This document shows, piece after piece, positions 17,725-24,596 of a DNA stretch of 64,000 nt. Made by a program: the position numbers and the translations under genes. The notes beneath the pieces are model-generated. The model had not been told where the DNA came from and made no database searches. It worked only from the letters and a program-made list of their open reading frames with translations. This DNA comes from Bryobacteraceae bacterium (GTDB lineage Bacteria; Acidobacteriota; Terriglobia; Bryobacterales; Bryobacteraceae), in the NCBI GenBank assembly GCA_947458745.1, contig CANGYQ010000004.1:124001-188000 (forward strand), given 5' to 3'. How positions within the stretch are numbered: position 1 is the stretch's first letter; every line of letters starts with the position of its first letter.

Positions 17725-18589
17725 GCGCGTACTGGTGGTCCGCATGGGGGCCATGGGCGATGTCATCCATGCCCTGCCCGCCGCCACCTGGCTGCAGCGG
17801 CAGGGCGCGGAGGTGGCCTGGGTGATCGAGCCGCGCTGGCGTCCGCTGCTGGCTGAGATTCCCGCGATTGAGTTCGACCGACGCTCACGGCACAGTGTCA
17901 TGAGCGCGCTGCCGAAATTGCGGGGCTTTGATCGGGCCTATGATTTGCAAGGTTTGATCAAGTCGGCCGTCGTCGCCCGCTGGGCCAGTGGCCAGGTGAC
18001 CGGCTTTGCGGACCCGCGCGAAGGGCCGGCAGGCTGGTTCTATTCAAAGTCGATCGTGCGGCCCGCCGGCCATGTGGTGGACCAATACCGCCATTTGGTA
18101 GGTGCCAGCGGTGCATCCGAGTTTCCCTTGCCGGTGGGGCGGCCCGAAGGCCGGTTGCCGGATGGCCCGTTTGTTCTGGCCAGCCCGGAGGCGGGGTGGC
18201 GCTCCAAGCAGTGGCCGCGGGAATACTTTGATCAACTGCGATCGCTGCTGCCTTGGCCGCTGGTGTTAAATGGCCCACCGGGGAGCGGCTTGGATCATGA
18301 ATCGAGCATTGAAGGCTTGATCGACGCCACGCGCCGGGCCCGCGCCGTGATAGGCGTCGATAGTGGCCCCCTGCATCTGGCCGCCGCGCTGGGTAAGCCT
18401 GGAGTCGCTATCTTTGGCCCCACGGACCCGGAGCGCAACGGACCCTACGGCGGCAGCATGGCCGTGCTCCGCGACGACGACGCCGTCACCACCTACCGCC
18501 GGGGTACGGAGATTGACCCGGCCATGCGCGCCATCTCCCCCGGCGCGGTATGGGATGCTCTCAAGAGAGTTCTCGAGGATAAGATTTGA
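17714..18589 (+). CDS. waaC: Heptosyltransferase I-like glycosyltransferase (GT family 9)
   Basis: 291 residues. The opening ERVLVVRMGAMGDVIHALPAA, the SPEAGWRSKQWPREYF block and the GVDSGPLHLAAALGKPGVAIFG motif define GT9. Length and the R-x-G-x-M-G-D-V opening fit WaaC, which transfers the first L-glycero-D-manno-heptose to Kdo-lipid A. The start overlaps the preceding small gene by 11 bases, and the stop overlaps the TTG start of the methyltransferase gene. WaaC against another GT9 enzyme cannot be settled from motifs alone, but having waaF and rfaE2 beside it makes WaaC the likely role. Confidence 0.87.
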   Translation: MAAERVLVVRMGAMGDVIHALPAATWLQRQGAEVAWVIEPRWRPLLAEIPAIEFDRRSRHSVMSALPKLRGFDRAYDLQGLIKSAVVARWASGQVTGFADPREGPAGWFYSKSIVRPAGHVVDQYRHLVGASGASEFPLPVGRPEGRLPDGPFVLASPEAGWRSKQWPREYFDQLRSLLPWPLVLNGPPGSGLDHESSIEGLIDATRRARAVIGVDSGPLHLAAALGKPGVAIFGPTDPERNGPYGGSMAVLRDDDAVTTYRRGTEIDPAMRAISPGAVWDALKRVLEDKI

Positions 18590-19128
18590 GCCGATTTCCG
18601 AAAGCCTACGCTGACCGCGTGGCCAAGTTGCGCGTGCCCACTGGCTTCCTGCTGGTGGCCGCCTTTGCTTACATGGCGCAGCCCACGTTGCGCACCTTCT
18701 TCTGGGGCGTGCCCATCGCCGGAATCGGCCTGTGGTTGCGTGGCTGGGCCGCGGGACATTTGCGCAAGAACCAGACGCTGGCGCAATCCGGCCCCTATGC
18801 CTACACGCGGAACCCGCTCTATTTGGGCACGCTGCTGGTGGCGCTGGGCCTGGCGGTGGCGGCCAAGCGGCCGGCGCTGGCGGTGCTGTTCAGCTCAGTT
18901 TTCTATTGCGTCTATCTACCGGTGATCGAACTGGAACAGCAGCATCTGGCGAAGCTGTTCCCCGACTTTGCGGCCTACGCCGCCAAGGTGCCGATGATCT
19001 TCCCCAAGCTGCCCGACAATCCGCAGCCCGGGAGCTTTGAGTGGAGCGTCTACCGTAGGAATCGCGAGTATCAGGCACTGCTGGGCTTTCTGTTGGGGGC
19101 GGCCTATCTGTTCTGGCGGGCCAATTAG
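18586..19128 (+). CDS. Isoprenylcysteine carboxylmethyltransferase-like (ICMT/PEMT) membrane methyltransferase
   Basis: 180 residues. The start is a TTG at 18586 overlapping the waaC stop, backed by a GAGG Shine-Dalgarno seven bases upstream. The C-terminal half carries the ICMT/phospholipid-methyltransferase signature: YTRNPLYLGTLLVALGLAV, then PVIELEQQHLAKLFPDFAAY with the acidic/His pair near the end. Four or five hydrophobic segments place it in the membrane. The substrate in bacteria is generally unknown; lipid or isoprenoid methylation is possible. The coupling to waaC hints at envelope chemistry. Confidence 0.8.
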   Translation: MSRFPKAYADRVAKLRVPTGFLLVAAFAYMAQPTLRTFFWGVPIAGIGLWLRGWAAGHLRKNQTLAQSGPYAYTRNPLYLGTLLVALGLAVAAKRPALAVLFSSVFYCVYLPVIELEQQHLAKLFPDFAAYAAKVPMIFPKLPDNPQPGSFEWSVYRRNREYQALLGFLLGAAYLFWRAN

Positions 19129-19175
19129 CGGCTCCGTTTGCAGTTGGCGCGGGCGAGCCGCTATGATCGGCAGTC

Positions 19176-20294
19176 ATGTTACGCCGATCCGTGATTGCGC
19201 TGGTCCCCTGCCTGGTGCTGGCCGCTGAGCCTTCGCTCAAGCCGGACACTCCTTTTAAGCTGGCTACTTTTGAAACGCAGGGCCGCGCCCGGTTGGGGAT
19301 GGTGGTGGCGGACCGGATTCTCGATCTGGCCGAGGCCAACACTCATGTGGCGCGCAAAGCGAAGTTGAAGACGGTTTCACTGCCAGCCGACATGCGGACG
19401 CTGATTGAACAGTACGATCAGCTGTCGCCGCGCCTTTATCAGATCGCCAATTTCTTCCAGGCAACGCCGCCCGCGGGCTTGGCGTTTGCCTTTGATCCCG
19501 CCAAAGTGAGCTACAAGGCACCGATCAAGTACCCGTGGAACGTGCTGGCCGCCGCCGCGAACTACAAGCTGCATGCGGAAGGCATGGGAGCGCCGGGCGC
19601 TCGCCCGCCGCAGGCCGGACCTGGAGGCGGTGCGGGTGGGCCCGGTGCTGCGGGCGGTTTCAATGCCGCCGCCGCGTCACAGATTGTGCCGGATCGCGAT
19701 GCGCCGATCTTCTTCGCCAAGTCGCCCCGTTCCTGCATCATCGATCCCGGCGAGGCCTACTACATCCCGCCCGGCCGCACGCGGATCGACTGGGAAGGCG
19801 AGATGGCCATCGTGATGGGCAAGGAGACACGCCTAGTGGATGGCACCAAGGCTCACGACCACGTCTTTGGCTACAGCATCATGTACGACGTCAGCGACCG
19901 CGGCGGCGCGCCCCGGCGGCAGGTTTCGATGTTCGGCGGCCCCAACTGGTTTGAGGGCAAAAGCATCGACCGCGGCGCGCCCTTCGGCCCCTTCATCGTG
20001 CCCAAAGAATTTGTAGCGGACCCGGCCAACCTCCGCATCACCACCAAAGTGAATGGCGAAGTGATGCAGGAGGGCAGCACCAAGGAGCTGATCTGGGATG
20101 AGCGGCACATGATCACCTATCTGTCGCAGATCCTGACCCTCTACCCCGGCGACGTCATCTCCACCGGCACCCCGGCGGGCACGGGCAGCGAACGGCAGAA
20201 GTTCCTGAAGCCGGGCGACGTGGTCTCGATTGAGGTGGAAGGCCTGGGCACGCTGACCACGCCGATCAAGGCCTGGGATCAGCGCCCAAAGTAG
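19176..20294 (+). CDS. Exported fumarylacetoacetate hydrolase (FAH) family protein
   Basis: 372 residues with a signal peptide (LRRSVIALVPCLVLAAE). The FAH fold follows: KYPWNVLAAAANYKLHAEG, IDWEGEMAIVMG with likely metal ligands E207 and E209, MYDVSDRG for the third acidic ligand, GKSIDRGAPFGPFIV, and GDVISTGTPAGTG. The family cleaves or decarboxylates 2-oxo/1,3-dicarbonyl acids and is usually cytosolic, so export is odd. A Gly/Ala/Pro-rich insert at about 138-168 lies just after the conserved N-H region. Substrate unknown. Confidence 0.82.
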   Translation: MLRRSVIALVPCLVLAAEPSLKPDTPFKLATFETQGRARLGMVVADRILDLAEANTHVARKAKLKTVSLPADMRTLIEQYDQLSPRLYQIANFFQATPPAGLAFAFDPAKVSYKAPIKYPWNVLAAAANYKLHAEGMGAPGARPPQAGPGGGAGGPGAAGGFNAAAASQIVPDRDAPIFFAKSPRSCIIDPGEAYYIPPGRTRIDWEGEMAIVMGKETRLVDGTKAHDHVFGYSIMYDVSDRGGAPRRQVSMFGGPNWFEGKSIDRGAPFGPFIVPKEFVADPANLRITTKVNGEVMQEGSTKELIWDERHMITYLSQILTLYPGDVISTGTPAGTGSERQKFLKPGDVVSIEVEGLGTLTTPIKAWDQRPK

Positions 20295-20347
20295 GCCCGC
20301 CCGACCGCGTGCGCGCGGAACCATTACAGCCGACAATAGAAGGAACA

Positions 20348-21139
20348 ATGGCGGCGACAACAACGTGCGAAATCTGTGGCGGGTCCGGCTGGCGGGTGAT
20401 CGAACGGGACGGCATCTCGGCCGCTGCCCGGTGCAGTTGCCAGCAAGTGGTCCGCGCCGGCGCGGCGCTATTGGCGGCCCAGATTCCGCCGCTCTACGAA
20501 AACGCCTCGATCGATAACTTCCTGCTGCCGGCCAACAATCCAATTGCCGAGAATGCGATGGGTAAGGTGTTGCTGGATGTCCGGGCCTTTATCCGCAACT
20601 TTCCCGCCACCGATAAGCCGGGCCTGCTGTTTATTGGTGACCCCGGCGTGGGCAAGACTCACTTAGCCGTGGCCGTGCTGCGGGCGCTGCTGGAACGGGG
20701 CTTTGACGGATTGTTCTTTGACTACCAGAATCTGCTGGAGCGCATCCGGTCCAGCTACGACCCCATGGCCGGTTCCAGCGACCGCGAAGCCTACCGGTCC
20801 GTGCTGGAGGCCGAAGTGCTGCTGCTGGATGACCTGGGTGCGCACCGGGTGAGCGATTGGGTGGAAGACACGGTTACGTCGATCGTCACCTGGCGTTGCA
20901 ACCACCGCAAGCCGACCCTGGTGACCACCAATCTGGCGGACGCCGATGCGGGTAGCACGGTGGTGCAAAAGTCCGATACCGGGCGCATGGAGTATCGGGA
21001 TACGCTGGGCCAGCGCATCGGCTCTCGCGCGCGGAGCCGCTTGTTTGAGATGTGCCGGGTGATCAAGATGCCGCAGGTGGATGATTACCGCATCCGTGGC
21101 AGCCGCTCTAGTGGCTCCTTGTTTGGCAAAGGCGCCTAA
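20348..21139 (+). CDS. DnaC/IstB-like AAA+ ATPase with N-terminal zinc motif
   Basis: 263 residues, from ATG 20348 with an AGAAGGA ribosome site. An N-terminal CEICGGSGW ... CSC motif probably binds zinc. The AAA+ part has Walker A GDPGVGKTHLAVAVL (about 97), Walker B VLLLDDLG, and a sensor region VTTNLADAD. This is the plan of the DnaC/DnaI helicase-loader type and of IstB. There is no transposase partner nearby, so a chromosomal helicase-loader role is more likely than an insertion-sequence role. The gene stands alone, before a strong hairpin at 21179-21208. Confidence 0.8.
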   Translation: MAATTTCEICGGSGWRVIERDGISAAARCSCQQVVRAGAALLAAQIPPLYENASIDNFLLPANNPIAENAMGKVLLDVRAFIRNFPATDKPGLLFIGDPGVGKTHLAVAVLRALLERGFDGLFFDYQNLLERIRSSYDPMAGSSDREAYRSVLEAEVLLLDDLGAHRVSDWVEDTVTSIVTWRCNHRKPTLVTTNLADADAGSTVVQKSDTGRMEYRDTLGQRIGSRARSRLFEMCRVIKMPQVDDYRIRGSRSSGSLFGKGA

Positions 21140-21178
21140 GATGACGGCTTCCGGCCGCCGAGTCTACTGATGCAGGAA

Positions 21179-21208
21179 GGCCGCCCGCCCTCCGGGAAAC
21201 GGGCGGCC
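21179..21208. terminator. Strong hairpin between convergent genes, probable bidirectional terminator
   Basis: A perfect 9-bp stem GGCCGCCCG / CGGGCGGCC (21179-21187 and 21200-21208) with a 12-base loop, extendable outward by CAGG/CCTG. It lies between the DnaC-like gene (+) and the DinB gene (-), where a terminator would serve both. No T-run follows on either strand, so Rho-independent function is uncertain. Confidence 0.5.
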
Positions 21209-21230
21209 CTCCTGGCCATGGGTCGCTTCT

Positions 21231-21740
21231 TTAGGCGCTGGGCTGCCAGGGCTCATCAGCACTGCCGCCGTAGATCGACGGCACCAGCCCGCCGGCCGGC
21301 CGCAGGTAGACCGACAGTTGGCCGCGGTGATGAATGCCGTGGGTCAGCATGAACGTCATGTACGCTGCCGCCGGCATCTGGAAAGCGCCGTAGAAATCGA
21401 GGATCTTGGCCGCGTCCTCGCCGGACATGGCGCGCACCTTAGCCAGCGCCTCGTCGGTGACCTTCATGTACCAATCGGCCAGCTCCGACGGCTTGGTGAC
21501 ACCGGCTTCAGCACGGTCTTCCTTGCCCCCGTAGTTGCCGGTGACGATGAATTCCAGAAAAGCCTTGTCGGAATTCGCGACGTGGAACGCCAGGTCAAGC
21601 GCTTTGCGCGCCTTCGGATCTGGCTGATAGTCGGCACCGGAATCGGGCAGTGCCGCCAACACTTTACGAGTGGTCTCGCGCTCACGCAGGTACTGTTCCA
21701 GCTGCATGTGTAGAAACTGTAATGCTGACTCTGGGGTCAT
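21231..21740 (-). CDS. DinB family putative metalloenzyme
   Basis: 169 residues from the ATG at 21740, preceded on the minus strand by an AAGGAGAAGATC ribosome site. The four-helix DinB/YfiT pattern is visible: an early His in LAFHVANSDK and the C-terminal HGIHHRGQLSVYLRPAGG, where two His residues complete the metal site of the family. Members include thiol-dependent transferases and damage-inducible proteins of unknown role. It stands alone between a hairpin and tRNA-Gly. Confidence 0.82.
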   Translation of the reverse strand: MTPESALQFLHMQLEQYLRERETTRKVLAALPDSGADYQPDPKARKALDLAFHVANSDKAFLEFIVTGNYGGKEDRAEAGVTKPSELADWYMKVTDEALAKVRAMSGEDAAKILDFYGAFQMPAAAYMTFMLTHGIHHRGQLSVYLRPAGGLVPSIYGGSADEPWQPSA

Positions 21741-21893
21741 GATCTTCTCCTTTTCTTCTCCTTCGGACACTAGTGATCTTAGCCCCGGGTGACGGCCGGA
21801 TGCAATCGAATTCTGAGAAGTTTTGTGAGAAGGCTGGGGTGAATGCCACTCACCCATCGGGCGGTGGGCTGATGCTAGAATCAGAGAAGGTTT

Positions 21894-21967
21894 GCGGGTG
21901 TGGCCTAAAGGTTGGGCAGTAGCCTTCCAAGCTACCCATACGGGTTCGATTCCCGTCACCCGCTCCA
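21894..21967 (+). tRNA. tRNA-Gly(TCC)
   Basis: A full cloverleaf can be folded: acceptor GCGGGTG paired with CACCCGC, T as discriminator, and an encoded CCA at 21965-21967. The anticodon arm GTAGC-CTTCCAA-GCTAC gives anticodon TCC (glycine), and the T-arm is CGGG-TTCGATT-CCCG. A TAGAAT -10 candidate lies at 21876. The 3' end (from 21945) is the attachment site of the integrative element that follows; the gene stays intact because the element carries a matching end. Confidence 0.95.
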
Positions 21968-21968
21968 T
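21945..21968 (+). repeat. attL core (tRNA-Gly 3' end)
   Basis: 24 bp identical to 31804-31827, covering the T-loop, acceptor 3' strand and CCA of tRNA-Gly plus one T. Integration at tRNA 3' ends is the usual choice of tyrosine integrases such as the one coded 50 bp away. Confidence 0.92.
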
Positions 21969-21982
21969 AGAATCAACAAGAT

Positions 21983-22012
21983 GCGGAGTGTTCTGCTACA
22001 CTCCGCTACACT
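21983..22012. promoter_or_regulatory. Left integrase arm-type sites and overlapping palindrome
   Basis: Two direct copies of GCTACACT at 21995-22002 and 22005-22012 lie just inside attL. They overlap a hairpin with 9-bp arms GCGGAGTGT / ACACTCCGC (21983-21991, 21998-22006). A matching pair of GCTACACT occurs near attR at 31680 and 31691. Repeats shared by both ends and close to att cores are the expected look of integrase arm-binding sites. The hairpin could also terminate integrase transcription. Confidence 0.55.
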
Positions 22013-22018
22013 GCCGCC

Positions 22019-23197
22019 CTACTGAACCCGTCCGGCCTCCGTTTCGCCCACTTTGTTGACCTTCCGAATCACATCGCCCATCTTGCCTGAGAGCGTCGTT
22101 TCTCCCGTCCTGGAGGCGTGCAAGTAGACCTTGTTGGTGGTCGCTGGGGAACTGTGGCCTAAGCGCTGGGATACATCGACGATTGTCGCGCCGTGCTCCA
22201 CAAGCAAGGAGCCGCAAGTATGCCGGAGCGTGTGAAGGCTGGCCTTCACACCGGCCTTGCGGGAGGCCTTGCACGCGGCCGAGCTGACTGTGCCCGGGCG
22301 CAGGAAGTCGCCGGATGCTCCGCAGAAGACCAGGTTCAAGTCGTGGCGGTAGTCCGCACCGAACGCCGCCGCGATCGCGCGTTGTTTCACCCGGTGGGCT
22401 TCCAGGACTTGGAGTGTCTCCTCATCGAGCATCACTCTCCGGTTCTGCCGGGTCTTGGTGCCTTTTAACTGAAGGCCTTCGCCTACCTGCCCCAGTGACT
22501 TGGTGATGCTCAATTCGCCCGTGGCCAGGTTGATGTCTGACCAGGTGAGGGCTAGCAGTTCGCCCCGGCGCCCGCCGCTCGATAAGGTCACCCGCAGGAA
22601 GGGTTCGAGATAGAAGCCCTGCTGGGAGGCGGCCGCGAAGAAGAAGCTCAATTCTCTGGCGTCCAGCGCCCTGCCTTCGGCCTTCGTCAGTGCTGGCAGC
22701 TTACAGGCGCTGGCGACGTTTTGTCGCAGGAAGTTGAGACGAATGCCGTTCTTCAGCGCCATGCTCACCAAATTCGCCACGTGATGCACGCTCTTGGCTG
22801 AAAGCGGCTTCGGTCCCTTCACCCACCGGCCTTCACCGCCGCTCTTCAACAGGCGAGTGTACTCGCGTTCGAGCATGAGCGTGGTCAGGTCCTCCAGACG
22901 GGTATCGCGCAGCGCCGGAGACAGGTACTTGAACTTCTGCCGGTAACCTTCCAGCGTCTTCGGTTCGCACTGCTGGGCCGCGTGTTCTTCGATGTAGATG
23001 GTGATGATCTCGCCCAACGTTTCGGGCCGCCCGTGGGCGAGTTTGGCTTGTTCCTTTAGCTCACGCTCGGTGGTGAGCAGAGCAGCGTAGGCCGCGGCCT
23101 GGGATGCGAAGCCGCGCCGGTTCTTCCGCTTGCCGTCTACCTGAATGGTGAACTGCCAGTCACCCTCTTTGCGCCGTGAGATACCTTGCCGCTTCAT
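22019..23197 (-). CDS. int: Tyrosine recombinase / integrase of the element
   Basis: 392 residues from ATG 23197, which overlaps the stop of the repressor gene (ATGA) and has a GGGGAAG ribosome site. An N-terminal arm-binding-like region (DGKRKNRRGFASQAAAYA) is followed by a SAM-like core-binding domain (about 60-170) and the catalytic domain. Catalytic residues are visible: Arg in GGRRGELLALTW (about 207), H-x-x-R in LHTLRHTCG (about 324), His in RLGHSS, and Tyr in NKVYLHAS (about 357). It should integrate and excise the element at tRNA-Gly. The gene ends 50 bp from attL. Confidence 0.96.
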   Translation of the reverse strand: MKRQGISRRKEGDWQFTIQVDGKRKNRRGFASQAAAYAALLTTERELKEQAKLAHGRPETLGEIITIYIEEHAAQQCEPKTLEGYRQKFKYLSPALRDTRLEDLTTLMLEREYTRLLKSGGEGRWVKGPKPLSAKSVHHVANLVSMALKNGIRLNFLRQNVASACKLPALTKAEGRALDARELSFFFAAASQQGFYLEPFLRVTLSSGGRRGELLALTWSDINLATGELSITKSLGQVGEGLQLKGTKTRQNRRVMLDEETLQVLEAHRVKQRAIAAAFGADYRHDLNLVFCGASGDFLRPGTVSSAACKASRKAGVKASLHTLRHTCGSLLVEHGATIVDVSQRLGHSSPATTNKVYLHASRTGETTLSGKMGDVIRKVNKVGETEAGRVQ

Positions 23198-23883
23198 TTG
23201 GCTTCCCCTACCGGCTGGGGCAATTTCGCCAATAGGCGCTTCCAATCCTCCGGTTTGAAACCTGCAATCGTGTTGATTGCTGCAAGCATTTTCATATGGG
23301 CTTCCAACAGTAGGAGTTCGACTATCCTTCTGACGTCCGCGCCGAGCGACTGATCGTCCAAGACGGCGCGAGCGTAGAAATCGGCGAGTTGGCTAGAGTC
23401 GCTGGCCGCTAGCGAAGACCGAAGCTCCGAGATTTTTGCTGCCATTGACGGATTGTTCTTTGATTCTGCGGCGAGAAGGTCATCAAGAACAGGCCGCAGG
23501 GCTGCGAATGTTGCCAACCAGTAGCTTTCACGCTTGATGGCCCGGCTGAAAAGCTCATTCAACTGTCGGCTAAGCATGCGGCTGTACTCGGTTCGCTGGG
23601 CCATTTGCTGGACGGCCTCACTTGTGCCTTCCCAATTGAGCGACGCATCGTGTTCAAACACCTTTACGAGGTCTAGGCGTTGATTTTGGCGAGCTATGTC
23701 CGCCAGCCTTCGCAGTACTGCGGCTGTTGGAACCCGATTCGTCTCATATCGAGCGACCGCAACCGGGGAGACACCTAATGTTTGGCGAGCGAAGGCTTCC
23801 TGCGTCTGATCCATCGATAGCCGGAGCTCGCGGACTGCGGTGGCATAGAGAGAAATATCGGTAGTTTTTTTTCGTGGACGCAT
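23194..23883 (-). CDS. XRE-family transcriptional repressor of the element
   Basis: 229 residues. An N-terminal lambda-repressor-like helix-turn-helix (about 10-65: VRELRLSMDQTQEAFARQTL, then SPVAVARYETNRVPTAAVLRRL) is followed by a long mostly helical C-terminal domain of unknown type. It is cotranscribed with int (four-base overlap) and divergent from the excisionase-like gene. It is therefore placed like the master repressor (Stl or CI) of islands and prophages. TCCGGAT sites in its promoter region are candidate operators. There is no S24 peptidase domain, so SOS self-cleavage is unlikely; release by protein-protein contact would be the alternative. Confidence 0.85.
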   Translation of the reverse strand: MRPRKKTTDISLYATAVRELRLSMDQTQEAFARQTLGVSPVAVARYETNRVPTAAVLRRLADIARQNQRLDLVKVFEHDASLNWEGTSEAVQQMAQRTEYSRMLSRQLNELFSRAIKRESYWLATFAALRPVLDDLLAAESKNNPSMAAKISELRSSLAASDSSQLADFYARAVLDDQSLGADVRRIVELLLLEAHMKMLAAINTIAGFKPEDWKRLLAKLPQPVGEAK

Positions 23884-23979
23884 TGCATCTTGTGACTAAT
23901 CCGGATAGGATCATTATAACCGATCAAGATTCTTCTTGTCCGGATCAATCCAGTCTAGTTCAACAGGAGTTTAACAGTA
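23884..23979. promoter_or_regulatory. Divergent control region with candidate operators
   Basis: On the minus strand a perfect TATAAT (23918-23913) is preceded 18 bp away by CGGACA (23942-23937), a good promoter for the repressor-int operon. On the plus strand TATAAC (23915-23920) with TTGTGA (23890-23895) could serve the HTH gene at 23980. TCCGGAT occurs twice, at 23900-23906 (within the palindrome ATCCGGAT) and at 23939-23945. One copy is near the minus-strand +1 and the other overlaps the -35, as expected for autoregulation. Confidence 0.6.
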
Positions 23980-24192
23980 ATGCCGCTGGCTAAGCAAAAG
24001 AAATCGGCGTCCCCGGATGTGTACTCCGTTCGGGAAGTCGCCAAAAAGCTCAGAATTTCTCTGATCACGGCCTATTCGGGCCTACAGCAACGCACCATCC
24101 CGCACGTTAAGATCGGTCGACGATTCGTCATCCCCAAGGCTTCATTCGACAAATGGATGGAAACGGCCGGCCATCAGGAGGTGAGCCGATGA
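23980..24192 (+). CDS. Excisionase-like / AlpA-like helix-turn-helix protein
   Basis: 70 residues with a good AGGAG ribosome site. The sequence YSVREVAKKLRISLITAYSG ... HVKIGRRFVIPKASFDKWM is the HTH_17/MerR-like winged fold of excisionases and AlpA-type activators. It is the first rightward gene from the divergent control region, the position of xis/alpA in islands. It may bend DNA for excision, or activate rightward genes. The stop overlaps the next start (ATGA). Confidence 0.85.
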   Translation: MPLAKQKKSASPDVYSVREVAKKLRISLITAYSGLQQRTIPHVKIGRRFVIPKASFDKWMETAGHQEVSR

Positions 24193-24575
24193 ATACCCGA
24201 CTCCATGCGGTCGCACTACTGGATCAGCGGCGACGGATCGAGGCGGCGGCAGCTGATACCGAGCAGCGGGCGCTTCTGTTGGCTTGGCTCGACATCGAAG
24301 CTTCCGGTGACTACTGGCCCCGCCGCTTTGTTCGGTTGCTCCTCCAGCGTTGCCACGCCAACGGGACAGTAAGTGTCGTTCTTGAGGGTGCGGCGTTCCT
24401 CAACATTCTCGAAGAGATGGTTGCCGAATTTGCCGACGATGTCCGAGACGCACAACGCTTCATCGATCACTTCCCCGGCTTGCTCCACTTCCCCGGAGCA
24501 ATTCATGACGAACGGCCCAAAGAAAAGCGCCCGGCTGTCACCGGGCGCTTTCATGAACGCGACCGCCGTAACTAA
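24189..24575 (+). CDS. Hypothetical protein of the element, between xis-like and primase genes
   Basis: 128 residues from ATG 24189 with a textbook GGAGG site seven bases upstream and a four-base overlap with the preceding gene, so it is very probably translated. The N-terminal half is helical and acidic/basic (LLDQRRRIEAAAADTEQRA), the middle has a hydrophobic core (VSVVLEGAAFLNILEEMVA), and the end is basic. No family is recognised. Its last 20 codons contain a perfect 11-bp hairpin (24524-24551) of the terminator type. Confidence 0.7.
   Translation: MNTRLHAVALLDQRRRIEAAAADTEQRALLLAWLDIEASGDYWPRRFVRLLLQRCHANGTVSVVLEGAAFLNILEEMVAEFADDVRDAQRFIDHFPGLLHFPGAIHDERPKEKRPAVTGRFHERDRRN
24524..24551 (+). 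terminator. Perfect 11-bp hairpin inside the end of a coding region, possible attenuator
   Basis: AAAGCGCCCGG and its exact complement CCGGGCGCTTT flank a six-base loop. It has the shape of an intrinsic terminator but only a short T-run, and it lies inside the 3' end of the 24189 gene and upstream of the primase gene. It may tune how much transcription reaches the primase. Confidence 0.35.
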
Positions 24576-24596
24576 CAGCAGGAACAACGCTCAACC

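Noticed and set aside
20348-21139. IstB helper of an insertion sequence
   Set aside because: No IstA-type transposase or terminal repeats nearby; the N-terminal zinc motif fits a helicase-loader-type protein better.
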